Positions 7,981 through 16,175 of a stretch of DNA of 64,000 nucleotides are shown here, in pieces (the stretch's first letter is position 1; each line of letters starts with the position of its first letter). Origin of the DNA: Citrobacter sp. Marseille-Q6884 (GTDB lineage: Bacteria; Pseudomonadota; Gammaproteobacteria; Enterobacterales; Enterobacteriaceae); contig NZ_CAMDRE010000001.1 in assembly GCF_945906775.1 (NCBI RefSeq), forward strand, positions 2,356,001 through 2,420,000, in the 5' to 3' direction. A model generated the notes under the pieces. It made no database searches, had not been told where the DNA came from, and saw only the letters and a program-made list of their open reading frames with translations. The translations under genes were made by a program, and so were the position numbers.

Positions 7981-8241
7981 ATGAAACCGGATATTCATCC
8001 TTTTTATCGTACTGTGGTGTTTCATGATACGAGCGCCAATGAATATTTTAAGGTCGGTTCGACCATTAAGACAGAACGCGAGATTGAATTTGAGGGAAAA
8101 ATGTACCCGTACGTGACCCTTGATATCTCTTCTAAGTCGCACCCGTACTACACCGGAAAACAAAAAACCTTCGATAACGAAGGCAGTGCAGCACGTTTCC
8201 AGAAGCGGTTTGGCCATTTTATTGGCACTAAGCGAGGTTAA
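7981..8241 (+). CDS. rpmE2: 50S ribosomal protein L31 type B (zinc-independent)
   Basis: 86 residues, starting MKPDIHPFYRTVVFHDTSANEYFKVGSTI. It is the YkgM-type L31 paralogue: it has no cysteine at all, whereas housekeeping L31 binds zinc through Cys residues. During zinc starvation it displaces zinc-bearing L31 from the ribosome and frees stored zinc. I start at the ATG at 7981, preceded by GAGG; an upstream in-frame ATG lies inside the Zur box. The next gene begins 1 nt after the stop. In E. coli K-12 this pair lies elsewhere (ykgM-ykgO). Confidence 0.95.
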   Translation: MKPDIHPFYRTVVFHDTSANEYFKVGSTIKTEREIEFEGKMYPYVTLDISSKSHPYYTGKQKTFDNEGSAARFQKRFGHFIGTKRG

Positions 8242-8242
8242 G

Positions 8243-8383
8243 ATGCAGGTACTCAATTCGCTGCGTAGTGCAAAACAGCGACATCCTGACTGCCAGATAG
8301 TCAAACGCAAAGGGCGTTTGTACGTGATCTGCAAATCGAATCCGCGCTTTAAAGCGGTGCAGGGCAGGAAGAAAAGACGTTAA
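8243..8383 (+). CDS. rpmJ2: 50S ribosomal protein L36 type B
   Basis: 46 residues (MQVLNSLRSAKQRHPDCQIVKRKGRLYVICKSNPRFKAVQGRKKRR), nearly identical to E. coli YkgO. It keeps only two Cys (17 and 30) of the classical C-x2-C...C...H zinc ribbon of L36 and is the zinc-independent replacement. Its start lies 1 nt past the rpmE2 stop, so translation is coupled. An intrinsic terminator follows. Confidence 0.94.
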   Translation: MQVLNSLRSAKQRHPDCQIVKRKGRLYVICKSNPRFKAVQGRKKRR

Positions 8384-8407
8384 TTTTTTGCCAACATTCC
8401 AGGGAGC

Positions 8408-8440
8408 AAAGTGCGCGCCAGTATGGTGCGCACTTTTTTT
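8408..8440 (+). terminator. Intrinsic terminator after rpmJ2
   Basis: The stem AAAGTGCGC (8408-8416) / GCGCACTTT (8428-8436) is followed by a seven-T run. It closes the rpmE2-rpmJ2 operon before convergent ylaC. Confidence 0.85.
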
Positions 8441-8460
8441 GATGTTTCGATAACGGGATA

Positions 8461-8931
8461 TTATTGACTGGCGTTAGCGCGGCTCAGGGTGAAAATATCG
8501 TAGAAAGAAAGCTCGCCTTTACGCGTGATCATCTTTTGCAGCTGTGCTTTATGTTCACTGTCTACACGGGGAGAGTGCAGTATGGTTTCAATGAGCGATG
8601 AGGGAACAAAGCGCGTGTTGTACCATTCGCCGTTATAGCAGACCCGGAAATCCAGCACATCAATGTCTTCATAGCGGTAACGCGGCGCGACGTCAAAAAA
8701 GAAAAAACCGTTCAGTATTACAAACAGCACAACCAACAACCACACTGAATCAACCAGTGTATCAGATTGCAGCATCACGGCCAGCGTGGCAAACCACGCG
8801 ACATACATCCCGATAAACAGTCCCGGATATTTACGAATAAAGCTGATGCTAAAGCGCGGCCTGTTGTCGCGCTTCTCGCGAATATTTAAGTCGTCGATTG
8901 TTTCGGTAAGCAGGCGCTGTATTTCTGTCAT
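8461..8931 (-). CDS. ylaC: YlaC family inner-membrane protein
   Basis: 156 residues, as in E. coli YlaC. Two adjacent hydrophobic segments (about 42-62, GLFIGMYVAWFATLAVML, and 66-86, VWLLVVLFVILNGFFFF) form a membrane hairpin with a cytoplasmic C-terminal domain. I take MTEIQRLLTET as the start (AAGG 6 nt upstream) rather than the ATG eight codons earlier. The function is unknown; the position next to maa is conserved with K-12. Confidence 0.93.
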   Translation of the reverse strand: MTEIQRLLTETIDDLNIREKRDNRPRFSISFIRKYPGLFIGMYVAWFATLAVMLQSDTLVDSVWLLVVLFVILNGFFFFDVAPRYRYEDIDVLDFRVCYNGEWYNTRFVPSSLIETILHSPRVDSEHKAQLQKMITRKGELSFYDIFTLSRANASQ

Positions 8932-9046
8932 CTCTTGCCTTCGTGATGTCTTCAATATTCAGGAGGATCAACCTATTTTAAAAGGGGAGCATGCCTGAAG
9001 AAAGTAACAGATTAACCACAATTTAGCATAACAGTTACATTTAAGA

Positions 9047-9598
9047 TCACAGCGTTTTGATGATCCGTGCAGGATTGCCACCTACCACGGTATTGGCCGG
9101 AACGCTTTTGGTGACGACTGCACCTGAGGCAACAACCACATTGTCACCCAGTGTGACGCCGGGATTTATCACAGCGCGTCCGCCTATCCAGACGTTATTG
9201 CCAATAGTGACCGGCTTACCCAGCTCCTGGCCACTGTTGCGCTCATCGGCGTCCAGCGGGTGGGTTGCCGTATAGATGTGCACTCCCGGCGCAAGCATAC
9301 AGTTGTCGCCGATATGAATCGGGCAGACATCCAGCATGACGCAATCAAAGTTAGCGTAAAATGCTTTGCCGAGGTAGATGTTATAACCGTAATCGCAACG
9401 AAAAGATGGTTCGATATACGCACCCTCGCTCTGACCCAACAGGTCGCGCAGAATCGCCAGGCGTTCACTTTGTGCATCGGGGGCGGTGAAATTGTATCGA
9501 TGGATCAGCTGGCGCGCGCGTAATCGGTCATTGCGCAACGTCGTGTCAGTCGGGCGATACAATTCGCCTGCGATCATCTTTTGCTTTTCTTCACTCAT
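9047..9598 (-). CDS. maa: Maltose O-acetyltransferase
   Basis: 183 residues. It transfers acetyl from acetyl-CoA to the C6 hydroxyl of glucose or the non-reducing end of maltose, in the cytoplasm. An N-terminal Mac domain (MIAGELYRPTDTTLRNDRLRARQL) precedes a left-handed beta-helix of hexapeptide repeats (IHIGDNCMLAPGVHI, VTIGNNVWIGGRAVINPGVTLGDNVVV). The catalytic His lies in ATHPLDADERN. It stands alone, transcribed towards ylaC. Confidence 0.95.
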   Translation of the reverse strand: MSEEKQKMIAGELYRPTDTTLRNDRLRARQLIHRYNFTAPDAQSERLAILRDLLGQSEGAYIEPSFRCDYGYNIYLGKAFYANFDCVMLDVCPIHIGDNCMLAPGVHIYTATHPLDADERNSGQELGKPVTIGNNVWIGGRAVINPGVTLGDNVVVASGAVVTKSVPANTVVGGNPARIIKTL

Positions 9599-9782
9599 TA
9601 CCGCTTTCCTGATTTGCGTGTCGTCAGTTGCAGTACAGTAAAGTGCAAAATCCGTGAGGGGAACGTTCCCGTCGCTTCGATGTGATCACAGTCACGTGAT
9701 TTAAAATAAATAATAACCGTAATACGAGGAAATGGTCAGTCAGACAAATGTACCGCTATACCTGACTTAACCTCGTGCGCAA

Positions 9783-10001
9783 TTAGCGAATGAATTTCCA
9801 AACGGAAGTAGGGATCTTGTCGTAGAGCTTATTCATTGTCAATTCAGCAAGGCGATGATCTGCTGCTGAGTAAAATACAGCCAATTCATTGTCAGACAAT
9901 TCATATTTATTTTTCTCAATAACACGTTCGAGCGTGTCAATTGTTTGACAGCGTCGCAGGCGCATCAAATAGTCAGTTTTTGTTAATGGTTTATCGGACA
10001 T
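9783..10001 (-). CDS. hha: Haemolysin expression modulator Hha
   Basis: 72 residues, essentially the E. coli Hha sequence (MSDKPLTKTDYLMRLRRCQTIDTLERVIEK, Cys18 present). It is a small helical H-NS partner that helps silence AT-rich and horizontally acquired genes and also acts as the toxin partner of TomB. It lies 27 bp downstream of tomB in the same direction, so the pair is one operon. Confidence 0.97.
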   Translation of the reverse strand: MSDKPLTKTDYLMRLRRCQTIDTLERVIEKNKYELSDNELAVFYSAADHRLAELTMNKLYDKIPTSVWKFIR

Positions 10002-10028
10002 AACGCTTACCTATGATTGTAATAATTT

Positions 10029-10403
10029 TTAACATGACAAACTAACAGGATTAGCCCTGGTGGCATTGACAAAACAGCGAAACAGTCGATTACCTGACTT
10101 CCGCCATTTCTGCAAATCCTGCGTATTAATACCATAACTACTGAACAACATAAAAGTGTCATCCAGGTATTCATCTATCTGCGCAATCAGCTTATTGTCC
10201 TCATTGTACTTAATTTTATAATTAAGTGCGAAGGTTGCAATATGCTCTATCAGTTCATTGAGCTGCAAGCTGGTGGCTGAGGTTGGGTCATTAACCCAGC
10301 CATGGTTACTTTGTTCAAGGTTTGCAAGACAGTCATGATACAGGGTTTCACAGAGAAATTTAAGCTGTGCGATATCATGTCTTTTGGGTGAGTATTCATC
10401 CAT
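10029..10403 (-). CDS. tomB: Hha antitoxin / biofilm modulator TomB
   Basis: 124 residues, the E. coli TomB length, with the characteristic MDEYSPKRHDIAQLKFLCETLYHDCL start and a C-terminal Cys (ANPVSLSC). It is an acidic four-helix protein that counteracts Hha; in the known mechanism Hha Cys18 is oxidised with oxygen reaching it through TomB. First gene of tomB-hha. Confidence 0.96.
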   Translation of the reverse strand: MDEYSPKRHDIAQLKFLCETLYHDCLANLEQSNHGWVNDPTSATSLQLNELIEHIATFALNYKIKYNEDNKLIAQIDEYLDDTFMLFSSYGINTQDLQKWRKSGNRLFRCFVNATRANPVSLSC

Positions 10404-10849
10404 AACGCATCCCCTTCTTAGTGGCTTAACTAACCGAACACCTTCGGGATGGATACAACAAACTACCTGGAACTTGCCCGCGACTCCTGATGATTTAACT
10501 ATAATCTACTCTAAAAAAGATTTCATCGTCATATCACGAAAAATTACATTTGAAGCAAATTATGATGCTGTATCATTTTTTACATTTTATCAGATAATTG
10601 TACTTATTCGAAATGGAACAACTTCTTTATTGTTCGGGCAATCATAACGTTATCTTGTACAGGTCTGGCAACGAAAGGCAACAATCGACAATGTAAGTGG
10701 GTGACTAGGATTAATCTTAATATTTATTAAAGTAAATAAGAAACCTCAGGATTTTTTAAGAATAGCCTTTAGGTGAACAGGGATTATATCGCTTATTTAC
10801 CCTACAGAAAATAAACGGTATCGCAATAAGTGAATTTTATGATTTTTCC
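10404..10849. other. AT-rich intergenic region between tomB and acrB
   Basis: About 450 bp with no credible gene. It must hold the tomB-hha promoter at its left end, reading leftwards. A plus-strand open frame at 10384-10647 overlaps the tomB start antisense, has no ribosome-binding site and no recognisable product. The region is strongly AT-rich (e.g. 10720-10760), as expected for an H-NS/Hha-bound stretch (inference). Confidence 0.5.
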
Positions 10850-10880
10850 AATAAAAAAGGCCGCTTGCGCGGCCTTATCT
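10850..10880 (-). terminator. Intrinsic terminator of acrAB
   Basis: On the minus strand GGCCGC-GCAA-GCGGCC is followed by TTTTTTATT, a strong rho-independent terminator 17 nt past the acrB stop codon. Confidence 0.92.
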
Positions 10881-10896
10881 TTAGGTCAGAGATGAA

Positions 10897-13800
10897 TCAA
10901 TGATGATCAACCGGGTGGCTGTGCTCAAGATCTTCATTCTTGCGACTAAAGCGGCGGCGAACCACCACAAAGAACACCGGAACGAAGAAGATAGCCAGAA
11001 CCGTCGCCGTGACCATCCCGCCCATTACGCCTGTACCGACGGCGTTCTGTGCGCCGGAACCCGCGCCGGAGCTGATAACCAGCGGCATAACGCCCAGAAT
11101 AAACGCCAGTGAGGTCATCAGGATTGGGCGTAAACGCATACGAACCGCTTCCAGCGTTGCCTCAATCAGACCTTTCCCTTCTTTATCCATCAAGTCTTTG
11201 GCGAATTCGACGATCAGTATCGCGTTCTTCGCCGACAACCCAATGGTTGTGAGGAGACCTACCTGGAAGTAAACGTCGTTAGTCAGACCGCGGAAGGTCG
11301 CCGCCAGCAACGCACCGATAACCCCCAGCGGAACCACCAGCATAACGGAGAAGGGGATAGACCAGCTTTCATACAGTGCTGCCAGACACAGGAAGACGAC
11401 GATCAGTGAAATGGCATACAGGGCAGGCGCCTGGTTGCCGGACAGTCGTTCCTGATAGGACATACCGGTCCAGTCATAGCCGATACCGGATGGCAGTTTA
11501 CTTGCCAACTGTTCCATCATCGCCATCGCTTCACCGGTACTTTTACCCGGTGCGGCCTGACCTAAGATCTCCATGGATGGCAGACCGTTATAGCGTTCCA
11601 GACGTGGTGAACCGTATTCCCAGCGAGAAGTCGAGAACGAGGAGAACGGCACCATCTGTCCATTACTGCCACGGACATACCAGTTTCCAATATCTTCCGG
11701 CAGCATACGGTATTTGGCTTCAGACATGACGTAAACTTTCTTCACACGACCACGGTCGATGAAGTCATTCACGTAGCTTCCGCCCCATGCTGCACCCAGC
11801 GTTGTATTAATGTCGCTAATGGAAACACCCAGAGCCTGCGCTTTTTCCTGATCGATATCGATCTTGAATTGCGGGGTATCTTCCAGACCGTTAGGACGTA
11901 CGCCGACCAACAGATCCGGATGCTTCGCCACTTCACCAAACAACTGGTTACGTGCTTGCGTCAGTTTTTCGTGACCCAGCCCGGCCTGGTCAATCAACTG
12001 GAAGTCAAAGCCGGTCGCGGTACCCAGTTCTACGATTGCTGGCAGGTTAAAGGCGAAAACCATCGCATCTTTGATCTGCGAGAATGCCCCCATAGCACGC
12101 TGAGTAATCGCTTCAACTTTGTTCTCTTTACCTGGACGTTCGCTCCAGTCTTTCAAAGACACAAACGCGATACCGGTGTTCTGACCACGTCCCGCAAAAC
12201 CGAAGCCGTTAACGGCAAACACCGATTCAACGTTCGCTTTTTCTTTGGTCAGATAGTAATCCGTCATTTCGTCCAGCACCTTCTGGGTACGCTCTTGCGT
12301 TGCACCCGCTGGCAGCTGAGCCATAGACAGGAATACCCCCTGGTCTTCATCTGGCAAGAAGGAGCTTGGCAGACGAACGAACAGATAGGCCATACCGACA
12401 ACGATGATCAGATACAGCGCCAGGTAACGACCGGTGCTGCGCAGAATACCGCCCACACTGTCGGTGTAATGGTGCGTACTCTTATCGAACATGCGGTTAA
12501 ACCAGCCGAAGAAGCCTTTTTTGCCTTCTCCGTGATCGCCTTTGGCAATCGGTTTAAGCATGGTTGCACACAGAGCAGGGGTCAGAATCAATGCCACCAG
12601 GACAGACAACGCCATCGCAGAAACAATGGTGATAGAGAACTGACGGTAGATTGCCCCGGTAGAACCCCCGAAGAAGGCCATCGGAATAAATACCGCTGAC
12701 AGCACCATCGCGATACCCACCAGTGCGCCCTGAATCTGGCCCATGGATTTACGCGTTGCTTCCTTCGGTGGTAGCCCTTCCTCGGCCATAACACGTTCAA
12801 CGTTCTCGACCACCACGATGGCGTCATCCACCAGCAGGCCGATGGCGAGCACCATCCCGAACATCGTCAGGGTGTTTATCGAGAAGCCGAAAATCGCAAG
12901 GACCGCAAATGTCCCCAACAGCACCACCGGTACGGCGATCGTCGGAATCAACGTCGCGCGGAAGTTCTGCAGGAACAGATACATGACCAGGAACACGAGG
13001 ATGATTGCTTCTGCCAGTGTTTTCACCACTTCGTGAATAGATATTTTCACGAACGGCGTGGTGTCATACGGGTAAACAATTTTCAGGCCTGACGGGAAGA
13101 ACGGTTCCATCTTCTTCAGTTCTGCGCGGATAGCGTTGGCTGTGTCCAGGGCGTTAGCCCCTGTTGCCAGTTTGATACCCAGACCGGAAGCCGGTTTGCC
13201 GTTGAACTTCGCAATGATGTCGTAGTTCTCGCCGCCCAGTTCTACTTTCGCGACGTCGCGAAGACGAACCTGGGAGCCATCCTGATTCACTTTCAGCAGA
13301 ATTTTGCTGAACTCATCGGCGGAGGTCAGACGGGTCTGCGCGATGATCGAAGCATTAAGCTGCTGACCTTTCACCGGTGGCGTACCACCTAACTGACCGG
13401 CTGCAACCTGGGCGTTCTGCGCTTTGATTGCGCTGATCACATCAACCGGCGTCAGCTGGAAGTTGTTCAGTTTATTCGGATCCATCCAGATACGCATTGC
13501 GTACTGGGAACCGAACAGCTGCACGTCACCTACACCTGAAGTACGGCTGATGGCGTCCTTCATGTTGGCGCCTACGTAGTCGGAAATATCCTCCTGCGTC
13601 ATGGTGCCGTTAGTGTTGATAACGCCGACAACCATCAGGAAGCTGCTGGATGACTTCTCAACGCTAACCCCTTGCTGTTGTACTTCCTGAGGCAGCAACG
13701 GCATCGCCAGTTGCAGTTTGTTCTGCACCTGAACCTGCGCGATATCCGCATCAGTACCAGACTGGAAAGTCAGGGTGATCTGCACGCTACCGGTGGAGTC

Positions 13801-14046
13801 ACTGTTTGAGGACATGTACATCAGGTTATCGATACCGTTCATATTCTGTTCGATAACCTGCGTAACAGTATCCTGTACTGTTTTCGCATCAGCGCCAGGG
13901 TAGTTCGCGGAGATCGTCACTGCAGGCGGTGCAATAGTGGGATATTGCGCTACCGGCAATTTGAGGATCGCGAGCCCCCCTGCCAACATGATGATAATGG
14001 CGATCACCCACGCAAATATGGGGCGATCGATAAAGAAATTAGGCAT
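10897..14046 (-). CDS. acrB: Multidrug efflux RND permease AcrB
   Basis: 1049 residues, full length. Inner-membrane trimer that exports drugs, bile salts and dyes in exchange for protons, working with AcrA and TolC. Visible marks are the N-terminal helix MPNFFIDRPIFAWVIAIIIMLAGG, the proton-relay Asp pair in GLLVDDAIVVVENVE (407-408) with a later Lys in TTIGLSAKNAILIVEFAK, twelve membrane helices and two large periplasmic loops. It follows acrA by 22 nt in one operon and ends at a strong terminator. Confidence 0.99.
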   Translation of the reverse strand: MPNFFIDRPIFAWVIAIIIMLAGGLAILKLPVAQYPTIAPPAVTISANYPGADAKTVQDTVTQVIEQNMNGIDNLMYMSSNSDSTGSVQITLTFQSGTDADIAQVQVQNKLQLAMPLLPQEVQQQGVSVEKSSSSFLMVVGVINTNGTMTQEDISDYVGANMKDAISRTSGVGDVQLFGSQYAMRIWMDPNKLNNFQLTPVDVISAIKAQNAQVAAGQLGGTPPVKGQQLNASIIAQTRLTSADEFSKILLKVNQDGSQVRLRDVAKVELGGENYDIIAKFNGKPASGLGIKLATGANALDTANAIRAELKKMEPFFPSGLKIVYPYDTTPFVKISIHEVVKTLAEAIILVFLVMYLFLQNFRATLIPTIAVPVVLLGTFAVLAIFGFSINTLTMFGMVLAIGLLVDDAIVVVENVERVMAEEGLPPKEATRKSMGQIQGALVGIAMVLSAVFIPMAFFGGSTGAIYRQFSITIVSAMALSVLVALILTPALCATMLKPIAKGDHGEGKKGFFGWFNRMFDKSTHHYTDSVGGILRSTGRYLALYLIIVVGMAYLFVRLPSSFLPDEDQGVFLSMAQLPAGATQERTQKVLDEMTDYYLTKEKANVESVFAVNGFGFAGRGQNTGIAFVSLKDWSERPGKENKVEAITQRAMGAFSQIKDAMVFAFNLPAIVELGTATGFDFQLIDQAGLGHEKLTQARNQLFGEVAKHPDLLVGVRPNGLEDTPQFKIDIDQEKAQALGVSISDINTTLGAAWGGSYVNDFIDRGRVKKVYVMSEAKYRMLPEDIGNWYVRGSNGQMVPFSSFSTSRWEYGSPRLERYNGLPSMEILGQAAPGKSTGEAMAMMEQLASKLPSGIGYDWTGMSYQERLSGNQAPALYAISLIVVFLCLAALYESWSIPFSVMLVVPLGVIGALLAATFRGLTNDVYFQVGLLTTIGLSAKNAILIVEFAKDLMDKEGKGLIEATLEAVRMRLRPILMTSLAFILGVMPLVISSGAGSGAQNAVGTGVMGGMVTATVLAIFFVPVFFVVVRRRFSRKNEDLEHSHPVDHH

Positions 14047-14068
14047 GTCTTAACGGCTCCTGTTTAAG

Positions 14069-15262
14069 TTAAGACTTGGACTGTTCAGGCTGGCTACCGC
14101 TTGCGGCTTGCTGGTTATTATCAGCGGTGATTTCCTGCGCTTTAACCTGCGCGCCAGGACGAACTTTCTGCAGCCCAGTGACAATCACGCGGTCGCCCGC
14201 CTTAAGTCCATCAGTGACCAACCACTTATCGCCAATCGCTTGTGTTGCCACAATTTGACGGGTTTCCACTTTGTTATCCGCACCGATAACCAATGCGCTG
14301 GCATCGCCACGCGGCGTACGGGTAACGCCCTGCTGCGGAACCAGCAATGCGGTTGGGTTGATCCCTTCTTCCAGACGTGCGCGAACAAACATACCTGGCA
14401 GCAAGGTGTGATCCGGGTTAGGGAAGATGGCGCGTAACGTAATTGACCCTGTGGTTTGATCAACCGTCACGTCTGAAAATTCCAGCGTACCGGACTGCGG
14501 GAATTTAATGCCGTCGCTGGTAACCAGTTCGACCTTCGCTTTACCGTTCTCTTGCTTCAGCGTGCCGTTGGCCAGTTCTTGTTTCAGGCGCAGGAAATCG
14601 TTGCTTGACTGCGTCACATCAACATAGATGGGATCCAACTGCTGAACAGTGGCCAGTGCGGTCGCCTGACCGTTTTGCACCAGAGCGCCTTCAGTAACGG
14701 ATGACTTACCAATGCGGCCGCTGATTGGCGACGTCACTTTGGTATAAGCCAGATTGATACGTGCAGTCTCTACCGCGGCTTTAGCGGCAACAACGGCGGC
14801 GTTCGCCTGCTGTGCATCTGCCTGCGCGCTATCGTAGTCCTGTTGACTGATGTACTTCGTACCCAACAGTTTCTGATAACGTTTCACTGTAAGCTGAGCG
14901 ATATTTGCCGCTGCCTGTGCTTTTGCCAGATCGCCTTTTGCGCTTTCATAAGCGGCCTGGTAAGTCGCTGGATCAATCTGATAGAGAGACACACCCGCTT
15001 CGATATCACCACCTTCCGTGAAGTTACGCTTCAGGATAATGCCGCTGACCTGAGGGCGAACTTCCGCAATGCGGTAAGCACTGGTACGACCCGGGAGTTC
15101 AGTTGTGATCTGTAGAGGTTCAGTTTTGAGCGTCACAACTCCAACTTCTGGCATCTGCTGGCCCCCTTGTTGGGCCTGTTTGTCGTCACATCCTGTTAGC
15201 GCTAAGCTGCCTGAGAGCATCAGAACGACTGCCAGAGGCGTTAACCCTCTGTTTTTGTTCAT
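14069..15262 (-). CDS. acrA: Multidrug efflux periplasmic adaptor AcrA
   Basis: 397 residues from MNKNRGLTPLAVVL, exactly the E. coli length; the frame runs 17 codons further upstream but this ATG fits. Lipobox LTGC with Cys25 lipidated. Hairpin coiled coil (about 100-170), lipoyl, beta-barrel and membrane-proximal domains follow; the C-terminus is Gln/Ser-rich. Bridges AcrB to TolC. Divergent from its repressor acrR across a shared operator. Confidence 0.98.
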   Translation of the reverse strand: MNKNRGLTPLAVVLMLSGSLALTGCDDKQAQQGGQQMPEVGVVTLKTEPLQITTELPGRTSAYRIAEVRPQVSGIILKRNFTEGGDIEAGVSLYQIDPATYQAAYESAKGDLAKAQAAANIAQLTVKRYQKLLGTKYISQQDYDSAQADAQQANAAVVAAKAAVETARINLAYTKVTSPISGRIGKSSVTEGALVQNGQATALATVQQLDPIYVDVTQSSNDFLRLKQELANGTLKQENGKAKVELVTSDGIKFPQSGTLEFSDVTVDQTTGSITLRAIFPNPDHTLLPGMFVRARLEEGINPTALLVPQQGVTRTPRGDASALVIGADNKVETRQIVATQAIGDKWLVTDGLKAGDRVIVTGLQKVRPGAQVKAQEITADNNQQAASGSQPEQSKS

Positions 15263-15333
15263 ATGTAAACCTCGAGTGTCCGATTTCAAATTGATCAATG
15301 GCTTAAAGCCCATAAACCCATTGCTGCGTTTAT

Positions 15334-15339
15334 ATTATC
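15334..15339 (-). promoter_or_regulatory. Likely acrA -10 element
   Basis: On the minus strand GATAAT lies about 70 bp upstream of the acrA start and immediately downstream of the AcrR operator, so bound AcrR would cover the -35 region (a weak TGAATG inside the operator). Confidence 0.5.
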
Positions 15340-15351
15340 GTCGTGCTATGG

Positions 15352-15375
15352 TACATACATTCACAAATGTATGTA
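15352..15375. promoter_or_regulatory. AcrR operator
   Basis: A perfect palindrome TACATACATT-caca-AATGTATGTA between acrA and acrR. It matches the known E. coli AcrR binding site, so AcrR should repress both acrAB and itself from here. Confidence 0.92.
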
Positions 15376-15403
15376 AATCTAACGCCTGTAAATTCACCGA
15401 CAT

Positions 15404-16048
15404 ATGGCACGAAAAACCAAACAACAAGCGCAGGAAACACGGCAACACATTCTGGATGTCGCGCTACGTTTGTTTTCGCAACAAGGGGTCTCATCCACCT
15501 CGCTTGCGGAGATCGCAAAAGCTGCTGGCGTTACCCGTGGTGCAATCTATTGGCATTTCAAAAACAAGTCGGATTTATTCAGTGAAATCTGGGATCTGGC
15601 AAAACCCAATATTGATGAACTAGAGACTGAGTATCAGGCAAAATTCCCCGACGATCCACTATCAGTATTAAGAGAAATTTTAGTTTACGTTCTTGAAGCT
15701 ACCGTGACAGACGAACGCCGACGTTTATTGATGGAGATTATATTCCACAAATGCGAATTTGTCGGGGAAATAGCGACAGTTCAACTGGCGCAACGCAGCC
15801 TGTGTCTTGAAAACTACGATCGAATAGAACAAACGCTACGGCATTGCATGAACGCAAAAATGTTGCCGGAGAACCTGAACACGCGTCGCGTGGCGATTCT
15901 GCTACGCAGCTATCTTTCCGGGATTATTGAAAACTGGTTATTTGCCCCTGAATCGTTCGACCTGAAAAAAGACGCGCGCGATTACGTGGCGGTGTTGCTG
16001 GAAATGTGCCTTCTTTGCCCAACGTTGCGGATGCGCGAGGAGAATTAA
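15404..16048 (+). CDS. acrR: TetR-family repressor of acrAB
   Basis: 214 residues, one shorter than E. coli AcrR. A TetR N-terminal HTH (residues ~10-56, QQGVSSTSLAEIAKAAGVTRGAIYWHFKNKSDLF) precedes the all-helical ligand pocket. The start MARKTKQQAQETRQHIL is the family start. It represses the divergent acrAB operon until drugs or bile salts bind. mscK follows in the same direction after about 127 bp. Confidence 0.97.
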   Translation: MARKTKQQAQETRQHILDVALRLFSQQGVSSTSLAEIAKAAGVTRGAIYWHFKNKSDLFSEIWDLAKPNIDELETEYQAKFPDDPLSVLREILVYVLEATVTDERRRLLMEIIFHKCEFVGEIATVQLAQRSLCLENYDRIEQTLRHCMNAKMLPENLNTRRVAILLRSYLSGIIENWLFAPESFDLKKDARDYVAVLLEMCLLCPTLRMREEN

Positions 16049-16175
16049 TTCGCGGATTCTCTACCAGGATTTTTCCTGGACATTTTGCCTCCCGCTATTC
16101 TGCCTGTCACAGCCGTGATATTCTAGCCGCTTGACTATTTTCGGTCACTTTCTCTGTTCAGAAACGTTCACTCTC

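Noticed and set aside
10384..10647. 87-codon open frame antisense over the tomB start
   Set aside because: No ribosome-binding site, AT-driven, overlaps the tomB promoter region, and no homology recognised.
11869..12699. 276-codon plus-strand open frame antisense to acrB
   Set aside because: Lies wholly inside acrB, has no ribosome-binding site or recognisable domain, and arises from acrB codon usage.
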